This document shows positions 1-10,025 of a stretch of 64,000 bases of DNA, piece by piece. The position numbers and the translations under genes are program-made. Under the pieces are notes generated by a model that saw nothing but the letters and a program-made list of their open reading frames with translations, ran no database searches and had not been told where the DNA came from. Positions within the stretch are counted from its first letter, which is position 1. Each line of letters opens with the position of its first letter. Source of the DNA: an uncultured Collinsella sp. (GTDB taxonomy: Bacteria; Actinomycetota; Coriobacteriia; Coriobacteriales; Coriobacteriaceae). The stretch lies in the NCBI GenBank assembly GCA_902490405.1, contig CABUDS010000005.1, positions 1-64,000 on the forward strand, written 5' to 3'.

Positions 1-124
1 CGACCCTCTTATGACTACTTTTACCTATCATTCCGCATGTTTGATGCAGCAAAATAGCCCCGTCCCAAATTGACTACGCCGGCATTGGGGATACCATGGT
101 GGCAACCTAGCGAAAGGACGATGT
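1..124. other. Upstream region of the M24 peptidase gene
   Basis: No gene is seen here. Positions 55-78 carry a segment (AGCCCCGTCCCAAATTGACT) that is repeated at 1456-1475, so it is probably a fragment of a dispersed intergenic repeat. A purine-rich ribosome-binding site (AAAGGACG) lies just before the ATG at 125. Confidence 0.5.
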
Positions 125-1213
125 ATGGCACATGTCGATGACCAGCGTGTGGCGCGCGTGCTCGATGCGCTCGAGGCTCAGCACCCCGGCGCGCAGCTGC
201 TTGTGAACGACCCGTGGTCGATCTACTATCTGACCGGCTTTTATGCCGATATGTTCGAGCGTTTTTGCGGCGTGCTGCTCGCACGCGATGCCGAGCCGGT
301 AATCTTGATTAACGCCCTGCATCAGCTGCCCGAGTACGACAATGCCCGCGTGGCCTACCACAACGACACCGACGTCGTGACCGACGCCATCGCGAGTGAG
401 ATCGACCCAGCCAAGCCGCTTGGCGTCGACACTGTCATGCGTTCCGGCTTTTTGATGCCGCTCATAGAGCACCACGCCGCAAGCGAGTTTTTCCTGGGTG
501 ACTTTGCCGTCACCGCCGCGCGCACCTACAAGGATGCCGCCGAGCAGGAGCTTATGCGCGTGTCCTCGGCCGCCAACGACGCCGTGATGGCCGATGCCAT
601 CAAACTCGTCCACGAGGGCGTGACGGAGCGCGAAATCGCCGACCAGATGCTCGGCCTGTACCGCAAGCACGGCTGCGAGGGCTTTAGCTTTCCGCCCATC
701 GTGAGCTTTGGCGCCAACGCCGGCGACCCGCATCACGAACCCGACGATACCGTGCTCAAGCATGGCGACGTGGTGCTGTTCGACATTGGCGGACGCCGTC
801 GCAACTACTGCTCGGACATGACACGCACGTTCTTTTGGGGCCAGCCGGACGAGGAGACCGCGCACGTCTACGACATCGTGCGCCGCGCCAACGAGGCCGC
901 CGAGGCGCTCATCACGCCGGGCGTTCGTATGTGCGACTTGGACCGCGCCGCACGCGACGTGATTGAGGATGCGGGCTATGGGCAGTACTTTACGCACCGT
1001 CTGGGTCACTCAATCGGTCTGCAAGACCACGAGCCGGGCGATGTCTCGCTCGCCAACGAGCAGGTCGTAGAGCCGGGCATGACGTTCTCTATCGAACCGG
1101 GTATATACCTCCCCGGTCACACCGGCGTCCGCATCGAGGACCTAGCCCTGGTGACCGAGAACGGCGTCGAGATTCTCAACGCCTACCCCCACGATCCGGT
1201 CCGCTTAGACTAG
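125..1213 (+). CDS. M24 family metallopeptidase (Xaa-Pro aminopeptidase/dipeptidase type)
   Basis: A 362-residue cytoplasmic peptidase that should remove N-terminal residues next to proline. The N-terminal third (about 1-125) is the creatinase-like domain and the rest is the pita-bread catalytic domain. Dinuclear metal ligands typical of the family are visible: the Asp of FDIGG, the Asp of SDMTRT, the His in HRLGHSIGL, and the Glu residues in SIEPGIY and IEDLALV. Length fits the family. The ATG at 125 is preceded by AAAGGACG. It stands alone; the next gene (folC) converges from the other strand. The assignment to the M24B subgroup is firm; the exact substrate is inferred. Confidence 0.9.
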   Translation: MAHVDDQRVARVLDALEAQHPGAQLLVNDPWSIYYLTGFYADMFERFCGVLLARDAEPVILINALHQLPEYDNARVAYHNDTDVVTDAIASEIDPAKPLGVDTVMRSGFLMPLIEHHAASEFFLGDFAVTAARTYKDAAEQELMRVSSAANDAVMADAIKLVHEGVTEREIADQMLGLYRKHGCEGFSFPPIVSFGANAGDPHHEPDDTVLKHGDVVLFDIGGRRRNYCSDMTRTFFWGQPDEETAHVYDIVRRANEAAEALITPGVRMCDLDRAARDVIEDAGYGQYFTHRLGHSIGLQDHEPGDVSLANEQVVEPGMTFSIEPGIYLPGHTGVRIEDLALVTENGVEILNAYPHDPVRLD

Positions 1214-1216
1214 GCA

Positions 1217-1247
1217 ATGCGGCAAAGGGGCTGTCCCTTTGCCGCAT
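1217..1247. repeat. Perfect hairpin with GGGACAG-type core (family F)
   Basis: Thirteen-base perfect arms (ATGCGGCAAAGGG and its complement) around the loop GCTGT, four bases after the peptidase stop codon. The AAAGGG..CCCTTT core matches hairpins near 15.5, 37.8 and 62.2 kb. There is no T-run, so it is not a textbook intrinsic terminator, although it could stop or stabilise transcripts. Confidence 0.6.
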
Positions 1248-1258
1248 CACATGAATGC

Positions 1259-1420
1259 CGCCACAAAAACGGCCTATCTACTACGTTTAGCCCGCGTGGG
1301 TCGACCATACCCGTGTTTTCGCAAAACTGGCAAGCCCTTTACCTGCGGTTTTGATTTCGCAATTCTCGGTATGGTCGAGGGTTACCGGTCAAACGTAGTA
1401 AATAGGCCCATTTCGTGGCG
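1259..1420. repeat. 162-bp palindromic element, family C copy 1
   Basis: The ends are an imperfect inverted repeat of about 30 bases (CGCCACAAAAACGGCC then TCTACTACGTTTA, answered by AAACGTAGTAAATAGGCC and GTGGCG). The interior contains ACCATACCC, TACCTGCGGTTTTG and ATGGTCGAGGGT. The second copy, at 15661-15822, has exactly the same length and conserves these ends and interior words. No open reading frame of interest lies inside. It lies between convergent pepP-like and folC genes. Confidence 0.8.
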
Positions 1421-1481
1421 AGCAAGTCAACTCGAGGCGCAGGGCAGCCAAAAAAGCCCCGTCCCAAATTGACTGCTTTTG

Positions 1482-1548
1482 AGTTGCGGTGATATACGGA
1501 CCGTTTGAGGCTTCTGGCTTGTAAAACAGTCCGTATTTCACCGCAACT
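1482..1548. repeat. 67-bp palindromic element, family D copy 1
   Basis: Arms of about 20 bases (AGTTGCGGTGATATACGGAC and its near complement) enclose a short variable inner hairpin followed by AAAAC. Copies at 37362-37428 and 58161-58227 have the same 67-base length. Preceded at 1456-1475 by the repeat also seen at 55-78. It lies just downstream of folC (minus strand). Confidence 0.8.
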
Positions 1549-1562
1549 GATGAGGGGATGGG

Positions 1563-2906
1563 TTAACGGAGCAGCCCCGCTACTTCGCCGGCTAGGGTGA
1601 TGGTACCGGCTGCTACGAAAGGCTCGCCCGCGGCATCGAAAGCCGCGAGGGCCTCGGATACACTGGGGTACACGCCCGCGAGCTTGTCGGCGTCCACCAG
1701 GGAGGCGAGCTCCTCTGCCGGCAGGGCGCGATCGGAATCGGTCTGGGTCACGACCACGCGGGGGAATGCCGGAACCAGAACGTCAACGATACCCGCCACG
1801 TCCTTATCGGCCAGCGCGGCACACAGCAGCGTGGGGCGGTTCTCCACGCACGGATCGATCTCGTCCAGCGCGCTCACAAAGTTCTCGCAGCTCTGGGGAT
1901 TATGACAGGCGTCAATCAACTTAAGCGGATCGGTTCCCAGCACATCAAAGCGACCCGGTGTGGGGCAACCCATAAGCGACTCATCCAGCGCATCGTGGTC
2001 GAGCTCACGACCCAGATACCCCTCGCAAAGCATAATCGCGCACGCGGCATTCTGCGGCTGATAGGCCGGCTTGACCATGCTCGACGTATAAATCGCACGC
2101 GGCGTGGTGCAGCTAAACTCAACCGTGTCGCCCACATGCGCCGGCACTTTAGTCGTGGCGTGACTCACCACGAGCGGCACCACACCGCATTCACGGCAAC
2201 GGGCATCCATCACGCGCTGAACGCTCGCCTCATGCGTACCCTCGCCCAAAACAACCAGGCGCCCAGGCTTAATAACCGCAGCCTTCTCCCCCGCGATGGC
2301 CTCGAGCGTATCGCCCAGGACCTTCGTATGGTCGAGTCCAATGCCCGTAATGGCGACGGCCACGGGATCGGTCGCACTCGTAGCATCCCAGCGTCCGCCC
2401 ATGCCAACCTCAAGCACGGCAACATCCACCGCAGCCTCGGCAAACACTACAAGCGCGGCGGCCGTCAACAGATCAAACGGCGTGATGGTATAGGCGCGCT
2501 CCCCCGCCGCCACACGACGGGCATTCACGCGATGCCCCGCCTCGACGGCGGCAGAAACGCCACGAGCAAAGGCCTCATCGCTCACGACGCGCCCATCGAC
2601 CTCCATGCGCTCGGGATAGCGCACCAGCTGCGGCGACGTATACAGCGCGGTCTTGAGCCCCTCGCCGCGAAGAATAGCAGCCGAAAAACGCGTAGTCGAA
2701 GTCTTGCCATTAGTACCGGCAACCTGAATGCAATCAAAGTACTCGTCCGGACGCCCCAGCTCATCGAGCATATCGACAACCGTCTCGAGCAGAGGACCAG
2801 CATCCCCAGAAATCCGCCCCGTATCAGCAGCCAGCCCAACAGCCTCATCAAACGAAAGCAACTCAAACGAGAAAGGAACGACATACGACCCAGAACGCTT
2901 AGCCAT
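1563..2906 (-). CDS. folC: Bifunctional folylpolyglutamate synthase/dihydrofolate synthase
   Basis: Adds glutamate to folates, and in bacteria usually also makes dihydrofolate from dihydropteroate, in the cytoplasm. The P-loop GTNGKTS lies near residue 65, followed by the Mur-ligase-type central domain and a C-terminal glutamate-ligase domain with DACHNPQS. Length (447 residues) is normal. I chose the ATG at 2906 because GGGGGA lies nine bases upstream; an in-frame ATG at 2945 would add 13 residues with no family resemblance. It follows valS on the same strand with an A-family hairpin between, so co-transcription with valS is possible (the pairing valS-folC is common). Confidence 0.92.
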   Translation of the reverse strand: MAKRSGSYVVPFSFELLSFDEAVGLAADTGRISGDAGPLLETVVDMLDELGRPDEYFDCIQVAGTNGKTSTTRFSAAILRGEGLKTALYTSPQLVRYPERMEVDGRVVSDEAFARGVSAAVEAGHRVNARRVAAGERAYTITPFDLLTAAALVVFAEAAVDVAVLEVGMGGRWDATSATDPVAVAITGIGLDHTKVLGDTLEAIAGEKAAVIKPGRLVVLGEGTHEASVQRVMDARCRECGVVPLVVSHATTKVPAHVGDTVEFSCTTPRAIYTSSMVKPAYQPQNAACAIMLCEGYLGRELDHDALDESLMGCPTPGRFDVLGTDPLKLIDACHNPQSCENFVSALDEIDPCVENRPTLLCAALADKDVAGIVDVLVPAFPRVVVTQTDSDRALPAEELASLVDADKLAGVYPSVSEALAAFDAAGEPFVAAGTITLAGEVAGLLR

Positions 2907-3066
2907 AACCCAAAGTCCCCCATAACAGAAAAAGAGGCCCACCAAAAAGAATGAGCCCCTCGCGTTGACAATATCAGCCTCTATCCGCTTGCAGCGAGAT
3001 CAAGGCCACAACCAAGTGGCCCTAACACGCCAGATGCAAACAACCACGTAACCGCACTAGGAGCGG

Positions 3067-3167
3067 CCCGACGCTTTGCTCGCCGCAAGTTCCGCACGCA
3101 AAGGACAGCACTTAATGTGCTGTCCGTCTTGCGCAGGACTGTCCGCAGCGGAGAGCAAAGCGTCGGG
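3067..3167 (-). repeat. Large palindrome, family A copy 1
   Basis: Perfect 15-base outer arms (CCCGACGCTTTGCTC and complement) enclose an inner hairpin with the loop word CACATTAAGTG when read on the minus strand. Minus-strand words AGTCCTG and GTGCGGAA flank the inner hairpin, as they do in the plus-strand copies at 5903-6015 and 53503-53624. Lies 18 bases after the valS stop codon, between valS and folC. Confidence 0.85.
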
Positions 3168-3185
3168 ACGCGCCCCCAGTACCGC

Positions 3186-5882
<2,697 letters not shown>

Positions 5883-5902
5883 ATATCTCTCCCTGTCCCG
5901 CC

Positions 5903-6015
5903 GGCGTGTCCGCCTGCTTGGTTTTCGCTCGGTCAAGTCCTGGCTCGCACGAAGGCCACATTAAGTGGCCTTCGGCTCGTGCGGAATCTACGAAAACCAA
6001 GCAGGCGGACACGCC
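5903..6015 (+). repeat. Large palindrome, family A copy 2
   Basis: Perfect 25-base outer arms (GGCGTGTCCGCCTGCTTGG then TTTTCG, and complement at 5991-6015). Inside are CTCGGTCAAGTCCTGG, an inner hairpin with loop CACATTAAGTG, and GGCTCGTGCGGAATCTA. It lies immediately upstream of valS but in the opposite orientation to valS transcription. Downstream sequence at 6018-6068 (TAGGTAT..., AGATACTAGCT) also resembles that after copy 3. Confidence 0.9.
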
Positions 6016-6090
6016 TTAGGTATCGATTACTTCAGTCTGAAGATACTAGCTAAACAATCTCACAGAATAGCACAGGCATACCTACCAAAA

Positions 6091-6171
6091 AGGGACAGGT
6101 TAATTTTGGCAGGTTTTATCAGGCAGAATGACGTTTGCCCATATAAAACCGACCAAAATAAACCTGTCCCT
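6091..6171. repeat. Palindromic element with AGGGACAGGTT ends, family E copy 1
   Basis: Inverted arms AGGGACAGGTTAATTTTGG and CCAAAATAAACCTGTCCCT, extended inward by GGTTTTAT and ATAAAACC, around a 21-base centre. A related copy lies at 19340-19426. It is downstream of clpX (minus strand). Confidence 0.8.
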
Positions 6172-6179
6172 AAAAGGCA

Positions 6180-6205
6180 GGTCCCGCAGTGGTTGCCGCG
6201 GGACC
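6180..6205 (-). terminator. Intrinsic terminator after clpX
   Basis: Stem GGTCCCGC/GCGGGACC with a ten-base loop, followed on the minus strand by a short TTTT run. Placed 15 bases after the clpX stop codon. Confidence 0.65.
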
Positions 6206-6219
6206 TAAACGGGCGCTAT

Positions 6220-7626
6220 TTACCCATAGATGCGCTGGGGCTGTTCTTCGCCCTTTACGGAGGCTTCGGTCACGATGACCTTGGCGACGCCTTCCTCGCT
6301 GGGGAGGTCGAACATCGTCTGCTGCAGCACGTCCTCGCAGATGGAGCGCAGGCCGCGGGCGCCGGTCTTGCGGGCGAGTGCCATGCGGGCGATCTCGTGC
6401 AGCGCCGCGTCCTCAAACTCAAGCTCAACGTCCTCGAGCTGGAACATCTTGCGGTACTGACGCACCACGGCGTTCTTGGGCTCGGTCAGAATCGACACCA
6501 GGTCGTCCTCGTCGAGCGCCTGCGTCTGGGTGACAACGGGCGTACGGCCCACGAACTCGGGGATCATGCCAAAGGCGTTGAGGTCCTGCGGGAGCACCTG
6601 ACGCAGCAGGTCGTTCTCGTCGACCGAGGTGGGGCCGGCGATCTCGGAGTTAAAGCCCACGCCCTTGTTGCCCACGCGGTCGGCGATGATCTTGTCCAGA
6701 CCCACAAAGGCACCGCCGCAGATAAACAGGATGTTAGTCGTGTCGATCTGCAGCAGCTCCTGCTGGGGATGCTTGCGGCCACCGGTAGGCGGAACGCTGG
6801 CCACCGTGCCCTCAAGAATCTTAAGCAGCGCCTGCTGCACACCCTCGCCCGAGACATCGCGGGTAATGGAGAGGTTCTCGGCCTTGCGGGCAATCTTGTC
6901 AATCTCGTCCACGTAGATAATGCCCACCTGAGCGCGCTCAATGTCGCCATCAGCGGCGTTGATGAGCTTGAGCAGGATGTTCTCCACATCCTCGCCCACG
7001 TAACCGGCCTCGGTAAGCGCGGTGGCGTCGGCGATGGCAAACGGCACCTCGAGAATGCGGGCGAGCGTCTGGGCGAGCAGGGTCTTACCGGTACCGGTGG
7101 GACCGAGCAGCAAAATATTGGACTTGGCGAGCTCCACCTCGTCCATATCGGTGTCGAACTGCGAGCCCATGCTGTCGTCAAAAGCGGACACCGCGGCGCC
7201 GCCCTCGATCACGCGGCGATAGTGGTTGTACACGGCCACCGACATGGCGCGCTTGGCGTCCTCCTGCCCCATGACATAGGCCGAAAGCTCGTCATAGATC
7301 TCGTGCGGCGTCGGCACGTGCGTGATGACCTGGCGGTCGTCCTCGAGCTCAAAGCCCTCGGCCTCGGGGTCCACGGCGGGCTGGGATGCAGCCTGGCCGT
7401 GGTCGTTGAGGAAGCCCGGCAGCTTGCCGTTGCGGGCAGCGTCCATAAAGTCCGAAGCCAGCGACTCCTCAAGGATCTCGGAACAGGCGGCGACGCACTC
7501 GTCACAGATAAAGATGTTGGTCGGGCCCTTTACGAGGCGACGGACCTGGCCCTGCTCTTTTCCGCAAAAGGAGCAGCGGATGGGGTTGCCGTTCTCGTCA
7601 AAGTTGTCCTGCATGTTACCTGCCAT
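6220..7626 (-). CDS. clpX: ATP-dependent Clp protease ATP-binding subunit ClpX
   Basis: AAA+ unfoldase that feeds substrates into ClpP. An N-terminal zinc-binding domain (CSFCGKEQ ... CDECV) occupies about residues 14-45. Walker A GPTGTGKT, Walker [10 protein letters not shown] and sensor motifs follow, and the IGF-type ClpP loop region is present near the middle. 468 residues. The ATG at 7626 has AAGGA eight bases upstream and lies one base after the clpP stop, so clpP and clpX are translationally close in one operon. An internal ATG at 7614 is an alternative start. Confidence 0.96.
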   Translation of the reverse strand: MAGNMQDNFDENGNPIRCSFCGKEQGQVRRLVKGPTNIFICDECVAACSEILEESLASDFMDAARNGKLPGFLNDHGQAASQPAVDPEAEGFELEDDRQVITHVPTPHEIYDELSAYVMGQEDAKRAMSVAVYNHYRRVIEGGAAVSAFDDSMGSQFDTDMDEVELAKSNILLLGPTGTGKTLLAQTLARILEVPFAIADATALTEAGYVGEDVENILLKLINAADGDIERAQVGIIYVDEIDKIARKAENLSITRDVSGEGVQQALLKILEGTVASVPPTGGRKHPQQELLQIDTTNILFICGGAFVGLDKIIADRVGNKGVGFNSEIAGPTSVDENDLLRQVLPQDLNAFGMIPEFVGRTPVVTQTQALDEDDLVSILTEPKNAVVRQYRKMFQLEDVELEFEDAALHEIARMALARKTGARGLRSICEDVLQQTMFDLPSEEGVAKVIVTEASVKGEEQPQRIYG

Positions 7627-7627
7627 C

Positions 7628-8248
7628 CTAGGCATCCTTCGCGGCGAGATCTCGCGAGGTGACGATACGGTCAATCAGGCCGTAGTCGAGGGCCTCGGCG
7701 GCGGTCAGGTAGTTGTCGCGCTCGGTATCGGCCTGGACCTTCTCGATGGGCTGGCCCGAGGCATCGGACAAGATCTGGTTGAGCTCGCGGCGGGTCTTCT
7801 TGATCTCCTCGGCCACAATCTCAATCTCGGTCTGCTGACCCTGGGCACCGCCGCTGGGCTGGTGAATCATGACTTTGGAGTGCGGCAGGCAGAAGCGCTT
7901 GCCCTTAGCGCCGGCCGAAAGCAGCACGGCGGCCATGGACGCGGCCATACCGACGCAGATGGTGGAGACCTGCGGCTTGATGAAGTTCATGGTGTCAAGA
8001 ATCGCCAGGCCGGAGTAAACCTCGCCACCGGGCGAATTGATGTAGAGCGAGATATCCTTCTCGGCATCCTGGCTCTCAAGATGCAGCAGCTGGGCAACGA
8101 CCAGGTTGGCGCTGACGGAGTTGATCTCCTCGCCCAAGAAGATGATGCGGTCGTTGAGCAGGCGCGAATAGATATCGTAGCTGCGCTCGCCGCGCGGCGT
8201 CTGCTCGATAACGTATGGCACGAGGGCGGAATCGAACTTAGCGATCAT
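7628..8248 (-). CDS. clpP: ATP-dependent Clp protease proteolytic subunit
   Basis: Serine protease that forms the tetradecameric barrel with ClpX. The catalytic Ser is in [12 protein letters not shown], the His in [12 protein letters not shown], and the Asp in ERDNYL near the C terminus. About 206 residues from the ATG at 8248, which is preceded by GGAG at good spacing; ATGs at 8254, 8260 and 8278 are possible starts. It is located between tig and clpX on the same strand, the classic tig-clpP-clpX order for protein quality control. Confidence 0.95.
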   Translation of the reverse strand: MIAKFDSALVPYVIEQTPRGERSYDIYSRLLNDRIIFLGEEINSVSANLVVAQLLHLESQDAEKDISLYINSPGGEVYSGLAILDTMNFIKPQVSTICVGMAASMAAVLLSAGAKGKRFCLPHSKVMIHQPSGGAQGQQTEIEIVAEEIKKTRRELNQILSDASGQPIEKVQADTERDNYLTAAEALDYGLIDRIVTSRDLAAKDA

Positions 8249-8294
8249 ACGCATCTCCATTTCTCTCTTGCGGACCAAATTGGTTCTAGATAAA

Positions 8295-8335
8295 CGTACG
8301 GTGCCCGCATGCTATGCATTGGCTGGCACCGTACG
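8295..8335 (-). terminator. Hairpin terminator after tig
   Basis: Eleven-base perfect stem CGTACGGTGCC/GGCACCGTACG with TTTATC following on the minus strand. It separates tig from clpP, so some clpPX transcription probably starts or reads through here. Confidence 0.6.
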
Positions 8336-8411
8336 AAGCAACCGGATAACCGGCTATTAACTTTACCCCATCACGGGCACATACATGCGCTCGCGGGCAA
8401 GGTGGCGAGAA

Positions 8412-9710
8412 TTACTCGGCGTCCTTGGCGGTCTCGTCGACCTCGGTCACCTTGGCGTTCTCGACCAGGTGGTCGACGGCCTTGGAGCGACGGATGGACT
8501 CGCGGACGGCAGGCATGCGGCCATCGGCGATGAACTCGGCCTTGGAAGCCTCGACGTCCTTGACGCCGGCCTTCTCGAACTCGGCGTTGATGTCGTCCTC
8601 GGTGACCTCAATCTTGAGCTCACGCGCGAGGGCGTCCAGAGCCAGGGACTCACGGGCAACGTCGTTGGCCTGCTTATGCAGGTCGCCGATGAACTGCTCC
8701 ATGGTCAGACCGGAAGCGGGCAGCCAGGTGTCGAGCGTCATGCCGCGGGCAGCGAGGTTGGACAGGAAGTTCTGGCCAAGCTCCTCAAAGACGGACTGCT
8801 CGTAGTCGGCGTCCATCTCGTCGAGCTGCAGACGCTCGGCGAGAGCGGAGACGCAACGGTTCTCCTTCTCGGCCGGCAGGCGGGAAGCCTTGTCCTGCTC
8901 AATCTCAATCTTGATGGCGTCGCGCATGGCGTCGATGCTGTCGAAGCCAAAGTCGGACTTGACGAGCTCGTCGGTGAGCTCGGGGGTGTTGCGGACCTTG
9001 ATGCCCTTGACGGTGACCTCGACGGTGTGGGTCTCGGCCTCCTCGCCCTCCTCGGCCTCGTCGGTCCAGGTGACGGACTTGACGTCGTCAACGTTGGCGC
9101 CGATCAGAGCCTCGTTGAACTCGGCGGGGTTGCTGTCGCTACCGGCGATGAGCATACGGCCCTCGGCGGCAAAGTTGTCGGCGTTCTCGACGGCCTTGAG
9201 GTCGACGGTAACGTAGTCCTCGGACTCGACAGCGCGGCCCTCGACATCCTCGAAGGTGGCACGGTAGTTGAGGAGCATCTCGACCTGGTTGTTGATCTCG
9301 GACTCGGTGACCTCCGCAGGGGGCATCTCGATCTCGACAGCGTCGAAGGAGGAGAGCTCAGCGGCGGGACGCAGGGAGAACTCGACGGTGTAGGTGTAGT
9401 CCTCGTGATCCTTGGCGAGGTCGAGCTCCTTGTAGTCACCGCTCTTGGTGGGGACGATGTCCAGCTCGTTGAGGACGGCGGGCTCGTTGGCGGCGATCAG
9501 GTCGTTGGTGGCCTGAGCGAGGGTAGCCTCGGCGCCAAGAGCGGAATCGATGACCGGACGGGGAGCCTTGCCGGCACGGAAGCCCGGGAAGCGGTACTTC
9601 TTGGCGGTGTCCTTGTAGGCCTTCTTGATCGCGGCGTCGACGTCGGCGGCCGGGATGGTGACCGTAGCGGTGAGCTTGGCGTCCTTGACGTCAGAAGCGG
9701 TGATGTTCAA
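8412..9710 (-). CDS. tig: Trigger factor (ribosome-associated chaperone, peptidyl-prolyl isomerase)
   Basis: Binds the ribosome exit tunnel and folds nascent chains. The N-terminal ribosome-binding domain carries the signature PGFRAGKAPRPVI; an FKBP-type domain (about 155-245) and a helical C-terminal domain rich in Glu/Lys follow. About 432 residues from a TTG at 9710. I prefer this start because AGGAGG lies six bases upstream and the protein then begins MNITASDVKD, as trigger factors usually do. The ATG at 9725 would place the Shine-Dalgarno sequence inside the gene. Followed by clpP and clpX. Confidence 0.93.
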   Translation of the reverse strand: MNITASDVKDAKLTATVTIPAADVDAAIKKAYKDTAKKYRFPGFRAGKAPRPVIDSALGAEATLAQATNDLIAANEPAVLNELDIVPTKSGDYKELDLAKDHEDYTYTVEFSLRPAAELSSFDAVEIEMPPAEVTESEINNQVEMLLNYRATFEDVEGRAVESEDYVTVDLKAVENADNFAAEGRMLIAGSDSNPAEFNEALIGANVDDVKSVTWTDEAEEGEEAETHTVEVTVKGIKVRNTPELTDELVKSDFGFDSIDAMRDAIKIEIEQDKASRLPAEKENRCVSALAERLQLDEMDADYEQSVFEELGQNFLSNLAARGMTLDTWLPASGLTMEQFIGDLHKQANDVARESLALDALARELKIEVTEDDINAEFEKAGVKDVEASKAEFIADGRMPAVRESIRRSKAVDHLVENAKVTEVDETAKDAE

Positions 9711-9801
9711 CACGTTCCTCCTCATACTGCCCAGCTTATCTGAGGTGCTGGTACCTTTATGCAACAAAGAGTCGCGACGGCCGAAGCCGACGCAGATGCG
9801 T

Positions 9802-9885
9802 TGGTGCGGGCGAAAGGACTCGAACCTTCACGGGAATCCCACCAGAACCTAAATCTGGCGCGTCTACCAATTCCGCCACGCCCGC
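9802..9885 (-). tRNA. tRNA-Leu (anticodon UAG)
   Basis: An 84-base cloverleaf including an encoded CCA. The acceptor stem is GCGGGCG/CGCCCGC, the anticodon loop is TTTAGGT, the class II variable arm is short-stemmed, and the T loop is TTCGAGT. It lies just upstream of tig on the same strand. Confidence 0.95.
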
Positions 9886-9975
9886 ATGAGCGCACAGACT
9901 AGGAATGATAGCAGATACGAACGACAAGCGCACGCACACGTTTTACAGGCTCACGACCTCACCACGAGTGCGAAA

Positions 9976-9996
9976 GGCGGGGCGAGTTGCCCCGCC
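9976..9996 (-). terminator. Intrinsic terminator after the Mo hydroxylase operon
   Basis: GGCGGGGC/GCCCCGCC stem with a five-base loop, followed on the minus strand by TTTCG, 30 bases after the stop codon of the large subunit. Confidence 0.6.
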
Positions 9997-10025
9997 CCGC
10001 CCATTACGACTTGTTCGCCGACCCG

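Noticed and set aside
5883..6085. T-box leader for valS
   Set aside because: No T-box bulge sequence (TGGNACCGCG-type) or antiterminator was found; the main structure is a family A element shared with unrelated loci and oriented against valS.
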